From the NCBI GenBank assembly GCA_000163555.2, contig ADAC02000001.1:372001-436000 (forward strand): DNA of 64,000 nucleotides. The letters are read 5' to 3'. The stretch comes from an alpha proteobacterium HIMB114 (GTDB taxonomy: Bacteria; Pseudomonadota; Alphaproteobacteria; Pelagibacterales; Pelagibacteraceae). Made by a program: the position numbers and the translations under genes. Under the pieces are notes generated by a model. That model was not told the origin of the DNA. It worked only from the letters and a program-made list of their open reading frames with translations, and did no database searches. Of the stretch, positions 9,147 through 18,306 are shown piece after piece (the stretch's first letter is position 1; every line of letters begins with the position of its first letter).

Positions 9147-9803
9147 ATGAACTTAATATTATTTGGACCACCTGGCGCTGGCAAAGGAACTCAATCTTCT
9201 TTTTTAGTCGAGAGTGAAAATATGTTTCAACTATCAACAGGAGACCTTTTAAGAGCAGAACTAAAAAGTGGCTCAGATTTATCAAAACAATTGAAAGAAA
9301 TCATGGATGCTGGAAAATTAGTCTCAGATGATATAATCAATAATTTAATAGAGAAAAAAATTTCAGGCCCGAGTGTAAAAAATAATATAATTTTTGACGG
9401 TTTTCCTAGAAACTTAGAACAGGCAAAGTCATTAGATGATATGCTTGACAAATATAATCAAAAAATATCAGCAATTATAAATCTAAAAGTAGATTATTCT
9501 GTACTTGTGAAAAGAATTTCTGGCAGGGTTTCATGTTCAATTTGCAAAAAACCATTTAATGAGTTTTTCGACCCACCTGTAGAACCAAATAACTGTTCAA
9601 ATAACAAATGTGATTCTAGAGAATTAATTAAAAGATCTGATGATAATGAAAGTACTGTGACAAATCGTTTAAAAACTTATGATGACCAAACGCTACCTAT
9701 ACTTGATTATTACAGAAAAAAAGGAATCGTGAAAGATGTAGATGCTATGAAAGCAATTAATGAAGTTACAGGCGAAATAAAGTCTATTATCAGTAACTTA
9801 TAA
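9147..9803 (+). CDS. adk: Adenylate kinase, zinc-type LID domain
   Basis: Adenylate kinase interconverts ATP + AMP with two ADP in the cytosol. The P-loop GPPGAGKGT is at residues 7-15, and the NMP-binding region (STGDLLR, then DGFPRN) follows. The LID holds four Cys arranged CxxC and Cx4C (CSICKKPF and CSNNKC), the pattern of zinc-stabilised LIDs. The 218-residue length is that of the long form. Placement after secY is common in bacteria. Confidence 0.97.
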   Translation: MNLILFGPPGAGKGTQSSFLVESENMFQLSTGDLLRAELKSGSDLSKQLKEIMDAGKLVSDDIINNLIEKKISGPSVKNNIIFDGFPRNLEQAKSLDDMLDKYNQKISAIINLKVDYSVLVKRISGRVSCSICKKPFNEFFDPPVEPNNCSNNKCDSRELIKRSDDNESTVTNRLKTYDDQTLPILDYYRKKGIVKDVDAMKAINEVTGEIKSIISNL

Positions 9804-9805
9804 CG

Positions 9806-9833
9806 TTGACTTTAATAGTTCGATTACTATAAT
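9806..9833 (+). promoter_or_regulatory. Sigma-70-type promoter for rpsM-rpsK-rpoA-rplQ
   Basis: A TTGACT -35 box at 9806-9811 and a perfect TATAAT -10 box at 9828-9833 are separated by 16 bp. It lies in the 62-bp gap after adk, so the alpha-type operon can be transcribed separately from the large upstream ribosomal cluster. Transcription would start near 9840, leaving a leader of about 25 bases before rpsM. Confidence 0.75.
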
Positions 9834-9865
9834 CCAGCGATTTTAAAAATAAGGCAATCTAAACT

Positions 9866-10249
9866 ATGGCTCGTATATCAGGTGTAAACCTACCGTTAAA
9901 TAAACAAGTGCATATCGCTTTACAGTATATTTATGGGATTGGTGATCACTATGCAGATAAGATTTGCAAAGAATTAAATATTGAAAAATCAAAACGAGTA
10001 AATAATTTAACTGATGACGAAGTTTTAAAAATTAGAGAACTTATTGACGAAAAATTTACTGTCGAAGGTGATTTAAGAAGAGAGATTTCACTAAATATAA
10101 AAAGATTAAGAGACCTGGGTACTTATAGAGGTACAAGGCATAGAAAAAAACTTCCTGTAAGAGGACAAAGAACATCATCTAACGCAAGAACAAGAAAAGG
10201 AAAAGCAATTGCAATCGCAGGTAAAAAATTAACAATGGCTAAAAAATAA
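9866..10249 (+). CDS. rpsM: 30S ribosomal protein S13
   Basis: S13 lies in the small-subunit head and contacts the P-site tRNA. The 127-residue product begins [19 protein letters not shown], contains the [13 protein letters not shown] helix-hairpin-like block, and has the C-terminal [17 protein letters not shown] signature. It is the first gene after a good promoter, and its stop overlaps the S11 start by one base. Confidence 0.98.
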   Translation: MARISGVNLPLNKQVHIALQYIYGIGDHYADKICKELNIEKSKRVNNLTDDEVLKIRELIDEKFTVEGDLRREISLNIKRLRDLGTYRGTRHRKKLPVRGQRTSSNARTRKGKAIAIAGKKLTMAKK

Positions 10250-10656
10250 TGAGTAAAGAAGAAGTTAAAAAGAAAAGCAAATTCAAAGGTAAGAAAAAAG
10301 AAAAAAAAATTGTAACGTCGGGTAAAGCTTTCGTGTATGCTACATTTAATAATACTATTATTTCAATAACAGACAAAAGTGGAAATGTTTTATCTTGGTC
10401 ATCTGCGGGATCAAAAGGTTTTAAAGGATCAAGAAAATCTACCCCATACGCTGCTCAAGTAGCTGCTGATGATGCTGCTGCTAAAGCATCAGAGTATGGT
10501 TTAAAAACTCTAGACGTTGAAGTCAAAGGTCCCGGATCAGGGAGAGAAACTGCTTTAAGAGCTTTGCAAGCAAGAGGTTTTAAAATTGTCTCTATTAAAG
10601 ATACGAGTCCAATTCCACACAATGGATGCAGACCACCAAAGAAAAGAAGAGTTTAA
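10249..10656 (+). CDS. rpsK: 30S ribosomal protein S11
   Basis: S11 lies on the platform of the small subunit. The conserved core begins near residue 24 ([18 protein letters not shown]) and runs through [18 protein letters not shown] and [18 protein letters not shown] at the end. Before the core is a very Lys-rich N-terminal extension ([14 protein letters not shown]). Length 135 is slightly above typical. The rpsD gene seen after rpsK in some bacteria is absent, as is common in alphaproteobacteria. Confidence 0.98.
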   Translation: MSKEEVKKKSKFKGKKKEKKIVTSGKAFVYATFNNTIISITDKSGNVLSWSSAGSKGFKGSRKSTPYAAQVAADDAAAKASEYGLKTLDVEVKGPGSGRETALRALQARGFKIVSIKDTSPIPHNGCRPPKKRRV

Positions 10657-10679
10657 TTAAAAATTAAAAGGAGAATAAA

Positions 10680-11696
10680 TTGATAGAAAAAAATTGGAAA
10701 GAACTAGTAAAGCCATCTAAATTAGATGTTCAAACTAATGATGATAAAAGTTATGCAAAGATAACTATTGAGCCTTTAGAAAAAGGCTTTGCCTTAACTC
10801 TTGGAAATGCTCTTAGAAGAATTCTTCTTTCCTCTATTCAAGGAACAGCAGTAACTGCGATTCAAATTGATGGTGTAGTGCATGAATTTTCTTCTATTAA
10901 CGGGGTTAGAGAAGACGTTACAGATATTGTTTTAAATATTAAAGCTTTATCATTAAAGCTAAAAAATCCAGGACCAAAAAAACTAGTATTAGATGCTCAA
11001 GGACCAGGTGAAATTAAAGCTAAAGATTTAAAAGAAAGTGCAGATATTGAAATATTAAATCCAGAACAAGTTATCTGTAACCTTGATGATAATACAAAAA
11101 TTTATATGGAATTAACAGTCAACACTGGAAAAGGTTATGTATCTGCTGAAAAAAATAGAGAAAAAGATTCTCCATTAGGTCTAATACCTGTAGATTCAGT
11201 ATACAGTCCAGTTAAAAGAGTTTCTTACAATGTATCAGAAACAAGAGAAGGTTTATCAATTGATTATGATAAACTTACAATGGAAGTTGAAACTAATGGC
11301 TCAGTAGAAGCGGAAGATTGTGTAGCTTATGCGGCCAGAATACTTCAAGATCAGCTTGGCATGTTTATAAATTTTGAAGAACCAAAAGAGGCAGTTGCTC
11401 AACAGACAAAATCTGAGCCAGAATTTAATAAAAATTTATTAAGAAGAGTAGATGAGTTAGAGCTTTCAGTGAGATCTATGAATTGTTTAAAGAACGACAA
11501 CATTATTTACATTGGAGATCTAGTTCAAAAAACTGAAGGTGAAATGCTAAGAACTCCTAATTTTGGAAGAAAATCTCTAAATGAAATAAAAGAAGTTTTA
11601 TCTGGAATGTCTTTATATCTAGGTATTGAAATTCCAAATTGGCCACCAGAAAATATAGCTGAACTATCTAAAAAATTAGAGGAAGAATATAAATAG
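10680..11696 (+). CDS. rpoA: RNA polymerase alpha subunit
   Basis: Alpha dimerises to nucleate RNA polymerase, and its C-terminal domain contacts UP elements and activators. The N-terminal domain shows [19 protein letters not shown] near residue 38; the C-terminal domain from about residue 245 has the [11 protein letters not shown] and [16 protein letters not shown] helix-hairpin-helix blocks. Length 338 is normal. The start is TTG, supported by an AAGGAG site at 10668-10673 six bases upstream and by the family N-terminus ([11 protein letters not shown]). Confidence 0.98.
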   Translation: MIEKNWKELVKPSKLDVQTNDDKSYAKITIEPLEKGFALTLGNALRRILLSSIQGTAVTAIQIDGVVHEFSSINGVREDVTDIVLNIKALSLKLKNPGPKKLVLDAQGPGEIKAKDLKESADIEILNPEQVICNLDDNTKIYMELTVNTGKGYVSAEKNREKDSPLGLIPVDSVYSPVKRVSYNVSETREGLSIDYDKLTMEVETNGSVEAEDCVAYAARILQDQLGMFINFEEPKEAVAQQTKSEPEFNKNLLRRVDELELSVRSMNCLKNDNIIYIGDLVQKTEGEMLRTPNFGRKSLNEIKEVLSGMSLYLGIEIPNWPPENIAELSKKLEEEYK

Positions 11697-12146
11697 ATGA
11701 GACATAAAATTGCTCATAGAAAACTTAATAGGACTGCTGAACATAGAAAAGCTCTTATTAAAAACATGCTAAACGCATTAATTAAACATGAGCAAATTGA
11801 AACAACTTTACCTAAAGCAAAAGAATTAAAAGTAGCGATAGATAAAATTATTACATTAGGAAAAAAGAATACTCTTGCTTCTAAAAGAATACTTATTTCT
11901 AAACTTCAAGACCAAAGTATTGTTAAAAAGATAACTACAACACTTTTAAAGAGATATGAAAAAAGAAATGGCGGTTATTCAAGAGTTGTAAGATCTGGTT
12001 ACAGATACGGAGATAACGCACCTAAAGCTTTTATTGAACTAGTTGATAAAGATTTTAATGCAAAAGGACAAGATTCTGGTCCATCACAAAAAAAAGTTGA
12101 AAACAAAGATCCAGAAAAAGCAGAAGTAAAAAAAGATAAAAAATAA
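11697..12146 (+). CDS. rplQ: 50S ribosomal protein L17
   Basis: L17 lies near the tunnel exit. The start MRHKIAHRKLNRTAEHRKAL and the block YSRVVRSGYRYGDNAPKAFIEL define the family. After about residue 122 comes a charged, Lys/Glu-rich tail, giving 149 residues against a usual 115-140. It starts directly after the rpoA stop and its own stop overlaps crcB. Confidence 0.97.
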   Translation: MRHKIAHRKLNRTAEHRKALIKNMLNALIKHEQIETTLPKAKELKVAIDKIITLGKKNTLASKRILISKLQDQSIVKKITTTLLKRYEKRNGGYSRVVRSGYRYGDNAPKAFIELVDKDFNAKGQDSGPSQKKVENKDPEKAEVKKDKK

Positions 12147-12520
12147 TGAGCAACTTATTTCTTGTTGCTTTATTTGGAGCAATAGGAAGTTTATCTAGAT
12201 TTGTTTTAATTCAAGCAACGCCAAAATTAATATATCTAAATTTTCCCATAGGTACAATTCTTGTTAACATAATTGGTTCTTTTTTTATTGGAATTGTAGC
12301 TTCACTTTTTGAAAAACAAATTTTAAGTAATGAATTTAGATCAGTAATTGTTTTTGGATTTTTAGGTGGGTTTACAACTTTTTCAGCTTTTACGTACGAA
12401 GTGTTTAATTTTTTAAAAACTGGAGATTATTTAAATCTTTTTATTTACTTATTTTTATCAATTATAGTTAGTTTAATTTTATTTTATGTCGGTTATAAAT
12501 TAATTAAAATTTTGATATGA
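12146..12520 (+). CDS. crcB: Fluoride exporter CrcB/FluC
   Basis: CrcB/FluC proteins are small dimeric channels that expel fluoride. The 124-residue protein has four predicted membrane segments and the family motifs GSLSRF near the N-terminus, GTILVNIIGSFFIG in the second segment, and GFLGGFTTFSAF in the third, which holds the channel Phe residues. It overlaps the L17 stop by one base and the next gene by four, so it rides on the ribosomal transcript. No fluoride riboswitch is visible, and there is no room for one. Confidence 0.93.
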   Translation: MSNLFLVALFGAIGSLSRFVLIQATPKLIYLNFPIGTILVNIIGSFFIGIVASLFEKQILSNEFRSVIVFGFLGGFTTFSAFTYEVFNFLKTGDYLNLFIYLFLSIIVSLILFYVGYKLIKILI

Positions 12521-13383
12521 AAAAACCATTAAAATCTTTTGTTATCAATAAAGATTTTGAAGGTTCTAGAGTAGACAGATTTCTTAAAAAACAATTTCCA
12601 AATATTCCTCAATCTTTATTTGAAAAAAATCTTAGAAAAAAAAATATTACAGTAAATAATAAAAAAGTTAAAAATTTATTCAAACTTGAAATAAACGATA
12701 TTGTAAATATTTTTACTGAACTGAAAATTGAAAATAAAATTAATAAAAAAAAACAAATTTTTAATATTAATGATTACAATGAATTAAAAAAAAATTTTGT
12801 CTTTGAGTGTGAAGATTATTGTGTGTTAAATAAACCTTATGGATATGCTTCTCAAGATGGCTCAAAAGTTAAACTGAGTGTAATAGATATATTGAATTCA
12901 ACTAAAAAAAATTACTATATAGTTCACAGATTAGATAAAGACACCTCGGGTTTGATGCTCCTAGCTAAAAATAGATTTTACGCTAAAAAATTTTCTGAAA
13001 TGTTTAAATCAAGAGAGGTGAAAAAAAAATATCTTGTGATTATAAATGGAAAAATTAAAAAAAATAAAGGCGAAATTCATTCAAAAGAAAAGGTAAATGG
13101 AAAAGAAATTGAGTCTAAGCTTTATTTTGAAGTAATATCAAAAAAAAATAACTTTTCTTATCTGGAAATTGATTTGATAACTGGTAGAAAACATCAAATA
13201 AGAAAGCAATTTTCGGATATTGGCCATCCTGTAGTTGGTGATTTAAAGTATGGAGATAAAAAAAATAACACTCAACTATGTTTATTGAGTTATGAAATAG
13301 AGTTTGAATATAATAATAAGATCAAAAAATATAAGGCAACTATTCCAGATAATTTCAAAACATGTTTGGAAAAGTTTTTTTAA
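12517..13383 (+). CDS. RluC/RluD-type 23S rRNA pseudouridine synthase
   Basis: This enzyme isomerises specific uridines of 23S rRNA. An S4-like RNA-binding domain occupies about residues 15-70 (SRVDRFLKKQFP onward). The catalytic domain has the signature HRLDKDTSGLMLLAKN with the active-site Asp, then LITGRKHQIRKQF and GHPVVGDLKYG. Motif layout fits RluC or RluD; sequence alone does not decide which, though the GDLKYG ending leans to RluC. It overlaps crcB by four bases and runs 29 bases into the convergent lipB gene. Confidence 0.9.
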   Translation: MKKPLKSFVINKDFEGSRVDRFLKKQFPNIPQSLFEKNLRKKNITVNNKKVKNLFKLEINDIVNIFTELKIENKINKKKQIFNINDYNELKKNFVFECEDYCVLNKPYGYASQDGSKVKLSVIDILNSTKKNYYIVHRLDKDTSGLMLLAKNRFYAKKFSEMFKSREVKKKYLVIINGKIKKNKGEIHSKEKVNGKEIESKLYFEVISKKNNFSYLEIDLITGRKHQIRKQFSDIGHPVVGDLKYGDKKNNTQLCLLSYEIEFEYNNKIKKYKATIPDNFKTCLEKFF

Positions 13384-13984
13384 ATTCTGAAATTATTATA
13401 TCATTTAAATCATTGATTTCTGAAAAATCTATAAAATCTGTCATGTTAGCAATTCCTTTATCCCTGATGCCACATGGAACAATTCCATTATAGTCTTTCT
13501 TATTAACATTTACATTTAGTGAAAAACCATGAAATGCTACCCATTTTTTAACTCTGATACCAATAGCTGCAATTTTTTCAGAATTATTTTTATTTTTAAC
13601 CCAAATGCCAATATTATTTTGGTCACTAAAAGATTTGATTTGATAATTATCTAAGATCCTGATTATTACAGTCTCAATATTTCTTACAAAATTTTTAATG
13701 TTTTTTTCTGTATTTAAATCAATTGCAAAATATATTACTTTTTGTCCATCACCATGAAACGTCCATTGTCCGCCTCTATTTGATTTGTAAATTGGAAATT
13801 TATTTTTGTTCAATAAGTCTTTATTTTTTGCAGAAGTTCCAGCACTATATAAATTTGGATGTTCTAGAATCCATAAAAGATTATTTGATTCTTTATTTTG
13901 TATTTTTTTCACTCGTTCTTCTAATAATTCAATTGCATCCTGATATTCCACAGGTTTTTGGCTTATTTTTATTTCGAGTTTCAT
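13355..13984 (-). CDS. lipB: Lipoyl(octanoyl) transferase
   Basis: LipB moves octanoyl groups from acyl carrier protein to the E2 and H proteins of 2-oxoacid dehydrogenases and glycine cleavage. The RGGQWTFHGDGQ block matches the family RGGxxTxHGPGQ, although its Pro is Asp here. The catalytic Lys lies in SEKIAAIGIRVKKW and the catalytic Cys in GIVPCGI. Length 209 is normal. The C-terminal end overlaps the convergent pseudouridine synthase gene, and only 29 bp separate its start from mgtE. Confidence 0.94.
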   Translation of the reverse strand: MKLEIKISQKPVEYQDAIELLEERVKKIQNKESNNLLWILEHPNLYSAGTSAKNKDLLNKNKFPIYKSNRGGQWTFHGDGQKVIYFAIDLNTEKNIKNFVRNIETVIIRILDNYQIKSFSDQNNIGIWVKNKNNSEKIAAIGIRVKKWVAFHGFSLNVNVNKKDYNGIVPCGIRDKGIANMTDFIDFSEINDLNDIIISEFKKTFPNMF

Positions 13985-14013
13985 AAAAAGATTTGTTAAA
14001 AGTATTTATTATT

Positions 14014-15390
14014 ATGTCAAACGAAGAAACTATAGAAAAAAAGACTTTTGAAGTCACTAAAGAACTTATTGATAATTTAGTTAGCCTGATTAATGAAAAA
14101 AGGGTAGTCGAGATCAATAATTCTTTGCATGCATTACACCCCTCAGATGCCGCAGAAGTCTTATCAAATCTTCCAGAAAAAGCTCGCTTCAATTTATTGT
14201 TGCTTGAAGCGTTAGACTTAAGACCTGATACTGTAAAAGAGTTAAATAACACTCTTCAAAAAGATATTTTAAATCAATTGCCTTCAGATAATGTGGCAGA
14301 AATTGTTAATCAATTAGAGTCAGACGATGCTTTGCAAATTGTTTCAAATTTAGATGAGGAAAAAAAGATTGATGTATATGAAAAAATTCCATTACAAGAC
14401 AAAAAACTTTTAGAAGAAGTATTAAAAGCTTATCCCGAAGACTCTGCTGCTAGAATAATGCAAACCGAGTATTGTTCTGTCTCGCCAGAATGGACAGTTG
14501 GGGAAACAATAGATTACTTAAGAGAAACCGATGATTTACCTAAAGAATTTTTACAAATATTTATTGTTGATGATAAAAAACGACCATTAGGCTCAGTTCC
14601 CTCATCAAGAGTTTTAAGAAATCCAAGGTCTACAAAGATGAGGGATATTATGGATGAAACTCAAATGCTTATTTATGGAGACTGGGATAAAGAGCAAGTT
14701 GGTTACTTATTTGAGCAATATAATTTAATTTCAGCTGGTGTAGTTGATAAAAATAATAAACTTATTGGTATGATTACTGCCGATGATATTTTAACAGTAT
14801 TAAAAGAAGAAGCCGAAGAAGATGCCTTAAAGTTAGCAGGTGTACAAGATGAAGCTATTACTGACAATGCAGTAAAAATTACGAAAAAAAGATTTGTATG
14901 GTTATTAATAAATTTATTTACTGCTGTAATCGCATCATACGTCATTGGTTTATTTGATGGCAATATTCAAAAAGTAGTCGCCTTAGCTGTTTTGATGCCA
15001 ATCGTAGCATCCATGGGAGGTAATGCTGCAACTCAAACATTAACTGTAACTGTAAGATTAATAGCAACAAAAGAACTTACCGCAGAAAACTTATTTAAAA
15101 TAATTGGAAAAGAATTTAGCGTAGGTTTTTTAAATGGTATTTTGTTTTCTTTAATTTCAGGTTTATTTGTCTATTTTTGGTTTTACGAAATTAAACTTTC
15201 AATTTTAATTGCTGTTTCAATGGTAATTAATATGGCTTGTGCTGGATTATCTGGAATAGCGATCCCTGTCATATTAGATAAGTCTAAAATTGATCCTGCA
15301 ATTGCATCAACAGTTTTTGTTACGACTGTTACCGATGTTGTTGGATTTGTATCTTTTTTAGGGTTGGCTGGGATAATACTTGGTATTTAA
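14014..15390 (+). CDS. mgtE: Magnesium transporter MgtE
   Basis: MgtE is a dimeric, Mg-gated channel of the inner membrane. The N-terminal superhelical domain (LHPSDAAEVLSNLP), two CBS domains (about residues 125-250) and five C-terminal membrane segments from about residue 290 are all present; GNAATQTLTVTVRLIA is the pore-region signature. The ATG at 14014 is chosen over an in-frame TTG at 13993, which adds seven residues not typical of the family. Its stop TAA lies in a TTAA shared with the convergent panC stop. Confidence 0.95.
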   Translation: MSNEETIEKKTFEVTKELIDNLVSLINEKRVVEINNSLHALHPSDAAEVLSNLPEKARFNLLLLEALDLRPDTVKELNNTLQKDILNQLPSDNVAEIVNQLESDDALQIVSNLDEEKKIDVYEKIPLQDKKLLEEVLKAYPEDSAARIMQTEYCSVSPEWTVGETIDYLRETDDLPKEFLQIFIVDDKKRPLGSVPSSRVLRNPRSTKMRDIMDETQMLIYGDWDKEQVGYLFEQYNLISAGVVDKNNKLIGMITADDILTVLKEEAEEDALKLAGVQDEAITDNAVKITKKRFVWLLINLFTAVIASYVIGLFDGNIQKVVALAVLMPIVASMGGNAATQTLTVTVRLIATKELTAENLFKIIGKEFSVGFLNGILFSLISGLFVYFWFYEIKLSILIAVSMVINMACAGLSGIAIPVILDKSKIDPAIASTVFVTTVTDVVGFVSFLGLAGIILGI

Positions 15391-16190
15391 ATATTATCTA
15401 TCAACCTCACCTTTCCTAAATAGAATGCAACAAATAATCTTGATTGATTATTAATTTTATCAGTAATTCTAAATGTCTTTAAATTAATATTTTCAATATA
15501 ATCATACTTAATTTTATTTTTTTTAAAATTTTCTTTTATATCTTTTAAAATATTATTTTGTTTACTTTTCTTTTTTTTAATTTTTTTTACAAAATTAATA
15601 ATTAATGCAGCCCTTTTTTTATTTGCTTTACTAAGTAATTGATTTCTAGATGATAAAGCTAACCCATTACTATCTCTTATAGTTTTGCAGTTAATTATTT
15701 TAGTTTTGATTTTATTAAGAAATATAAAATCTTTTATAATTTTTAATTGTTGAAAATCCTTCTCTCCTAAATACATTTTTGAAGAAGGTACAATATCAGT
15801 AAGCTTTTCAATAACTTTCAAAACACCTTTAAAATGTCCTTTTCTATATTTGTGTTCCATAATTTTATTTATTTTTGGATATTTTCTTTTTTTTGACTTC
15901 CAGGAGTAAATTTCATTAAAAGATGGAATGAATAAGTAGTTTACCTTAAGCTTTTTACAAATACGGATGTCATCATTAATTTTTTTTGGATATTTTTTGA
16001 AATCATTCTTATTATTAAATTGTTTTGGATTTAAAAAAATACTCACAACTGTTATCTTGTTTTCTGTGATAGATTTTTTTATTAAATACTCATGTCCTTT
16101 GTGCAAAGACCCCATTGTAGGAACAAAACCAGATTTCTTGATATTCTTAAAAAGTAAATTGATTTCTTTGGATTTTTTTATAATTTTCAT
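15387..16190 (-). CDS. panC: Pantothenate synthetase
   Basis: PanC joins pantoate and beta-alanine with ATP to make pantothenate, the coenzyme A precursor. The signature VPTMGSLHKGHEYLI near residue 20 is the HxGH-type ATP site, and YLGEKDFQQL and LALSSRNQLLS follow in order. Length 267 is slightly short. No panB is in view. It ends on a TTAA shared with mgtE, and its ATG is only 14 bp from that of the divergent galU. Confidence 0.95.
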   Translation of the reverse strand: MKIIKKSKEINLLFKNIKKSGFVPTMGSLHKGHEYLIKKSITENKITVVSIFLNPKQFNNKNDFKKYPKKINDDIRICKKLKVNYLFIPSFNEIYSWKSKKRKYPKINKIMEHKYRKGHFKGVLKVIEKLTDIVPSSKMYLGEKDFQQLKIIKDFIFLNKIKTKIINCKTIRDSNGLALSSRNQLLSKANKKRAALIINFVKKIKKKKSKQNNILKDIKENFKKNKIKYDYIENINLKTFRITDKINNQSRLFVAFYLGKVRLIDNI

Positions 16191-16204
16191 TTAAACTTTT
16201 AGTA

Positions 16205-17002
16205 ATGGTTAAACAAGCAATTATACCACTTGCCGGTTTAGGTACAAGGATGCTGCCCTTGACCAAAGCTTTTCCAAAAGAGCTTTGGCCGCTAGGGAAT
16301 AAGTCAATTCTTGAAAACATTTTAGACGAGTGTTTTGATGCAGGTATAAAGGAAGTCATTTTAGTGATTTCAAAAAAAAAAAAATCAATAAAAGACTACT
16401 TTAAAAAAGATATCATTCTTGAAAAAAAAGTTAAAAATAAACCTGAGCTTTTAAAGTCTTTAAAAAATTTAAATAAAATATCTTCAAAAATTAAATTTGT
16501 TTACCAGGACAAACCCAAAGGATTAGGTCATGCTGTTTTATGTGCAAAAAAATTAATTAAATCAAAGCATTTTTTACTATTACTTCCGGATGACATTATA
16601 AATGGTAAGAATTCTTCCAAAGAACTTATTTCCATAAATAAAAAAACAAACTCTTCAGTTATTGCAATAAGAAAAGTGATTAAAAAGAATGTTAAGCGAT
16701 ACGGTATAGTAGGGTTTGATGAGTTTAAAAATTTAAAGATTAATAAAATGGTAGAAAAGCCTTCAGTAAAAAACTCACCATCTCAGTTTGCAATTATAGG
16801 AAGGTATATATTGAATAAATCTATTTTTAATTATCTAGGTAAACAAAAAAGTGGTAAATTAGGAGAAATTCAAATTACAGACGCAATGAACGCAATGCTT
16901 TTTCATGAAAATTTTTATGGATGCAAATTTAAAGGTAAATATTTAGACTGCGGAACTATAAGTGGGTATATAAATTCATTTATAGAAATAAATAAAAAAT
17001 GA
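16205..17002 (+). CDS. galU: UTP-glucose-1-phosphate uridylyltransferase
   Basis: GalU makes UDP-glucose from UTP and glucose-1-phosphate. The N-terminus has the nucleotidyltransferase loop PLAGLGTRMLPLTKAFPKE, and the QDKPKGLGHAVLCAK and LLLPDDII blocks follow in GalU order. Length 265 is short against the usual 290-300. The stop overlaps the start of the UDP-glucose dehydrogenase gene by four bases, so UDP-glucose is probably passed on to UDP-glucuronate for polysaccharide synthesis. Confidence 0.94.
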   Translation: MVKQAIIPLAGLGTRMLPLTKAFPKELWPLGNKSILENILDECFDAGIKEVILVISKKKKSIKDYFKKDIILEKKVKNKPELLKSLKNLNKISSKIKFVYQDKPKGLGHAVLCAKKLIKSKHFLLLLPDDIINGKNSSKELISINKKTNSSVIAIRKVIKKNVKRYGIVGFDEFKNLKINKMVEKPSVKNSPSQFAIIGRYILNKSIFNYLGKQKSGKLGEIQITDAMNAMLFHENFYGCKFKGKYLDCGTISGYINSFIEINKK

Positions 17003-18306
17003 AAATTTGTTTTATAGGTACTGGTTATGTCGGCCTTGTTTCTGGTGTGCTTTTCTCTGATTTTGGTAACAAAGTAATATGTGTGGATAATGACCAAAAA
17101 AAAATAGATAATTTGAAAAAAGGAATTATTCCAATTTTTGAACCTGGTCTTGATGAACTGGTAATAAGAAATTATAAATCAAAAAGATTATCTTTTACAA
17201 CTAACATAGCTAGAGCAATTAAAGACTCAGATATAATATTCATTGCAGTGGGAACACCTACAGCCAAAGACGGAGTCTCCGCAGATTTAAAAAATGTTTA
17301 TGCAGTAGCAAATGTTATTTCTAAGAATATAAATAAGTACAAAATAATTATCACAAAATCTACCGTCCCGGTTTGTACTGGAGATGAAGTTGAAAAAATT
17401 ATAAAAAAAAATAATTCATCTTCAAAATTTGATGTAGTTTCTAATCCAGAGTTTTTACGTGAAGGTGAGGCTATTCGAGACTTTAGATATGCTGATCGAG
17501 TTGTCATTGGATCAAATAATTTGTCAAAAACAAAACCAATATTGGAAAAACTTTATGAGCCAATTATTAAAAAAGGTGCAAAATTTATAGCAACAACTAG
17601 AAGAAGTTCAGAATTAATTAAATATGCAGCCAATGCATTCCTGGCTACTAAGATTACATTCATTAATGAAATAGCAAATCTTTGTGAACAGGTTGGCTCT
17701 AATGTTGAAGATATTGCCATTGGTATTGGAACAGACGCAAGGATAGGGTCTAGGTTTTTAAGGGCTGGCCCTGCTTATGGCGGTTCTTGTTTTCCAAAAG
17801 ATACTAAAGCCCTTACTAAAATTGGAGACAAACTTAAAACGGATATGTCAGTTGTTAAATCTGTAATAAAAAGTAATGAAAAAAGAAAATCAAAACTTGC
17901 TGATAAAATATTAAAAATATTAGGTAATCCCAAAGGAAAAAAAGTTGGTTTTTTAGGTGTTACTTTTAAAGCAAATACAGATGACATGAGAGATACTCAA
18001 TGTTTAAAAATTTTTCCTAAACTTTTAAATAAAGGTGTTATAATTTCGTATTATGATCCAACTGGTGAAAAAAAAGAATTAAAAAAAATAAAATTTTTAA
18101 AAAGTTCTGAAGAAATTTTAAATCAAAATGACTTAATAGTAATACATACTGAGTGGGATGAATTTAGATCGTTAAATTTTAAAAAAGCAAAGTCTAAAAA
18201 GATTAAAATTTTTGACATGAGAAATTTATATCAGCCAGATAGTTTTTCAAATAAAAAAATTACTTATTATTCAATCGGCAGACCTGTGAATGAAAAAAAA
18301 GCTTGA
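16999..18306 (+). CDS. UDP-glucose 6-dehydrogenase
   Basis: This enzyme oxidises UDP-glucose to UDP-glucuronate with two NAD. The Rossmann start GTGYVGLVSGVLFSDFG is at residues 7-23. The catalytic Cys lies in GGSCFPKDTKAL, and NPEFLREGEAI and VGFLGVTFKANTDDMRDT mark the middle and C-terminal domains. Length 435 is normal. It is paired with galU and overlaps clpS by 17 bases. Names ugd, udg and tuaD are used for this family. Confidence 0.95.
   Translation: MKICFIGTGYVGLVSGVLFSDFGNKVICVDNDQKKIDNLKKGIIPIFEPGLDELVIRNYKSKRLSFTTNIARAIKDSDIIFIAVGTPTAKDGVSADLKNVYAVANVISKNINKYKIIITKSTVPVCTGDEVEKIIKKNNSSSKFDVVSNPEFLREGEAIRDFRYADRVVIGSNNLSKTKPILEKLYEPIIKKGAKFIATTRRSSELIKYAANAFLATKITFINEIANLCEQVGSNVEDIAIGIGTDARIGSRFLRAGPAYGGSCFPKDTKALTKIGDKLKTDMSVVKSVIKSNEKRKSKLADKILKILGNPKGKKVGFLGVTFKANTDDMRDTQCLKIFPKLLNKGVIISYYDPTGEKKELKKIKFLKSSEEILNQNDLIVIHTEWDEFRSLNFKKAKSKKIKIFDMRNLYQPDSFSNKKITYYSIGRPVNEKKA

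Noticed and set aside
13723-13986. Plus-strand frame opposite lipB
   Set aside because: LipB has its catalytic Lys and Cys on the minus strand; this frame has none of the features of a protein.
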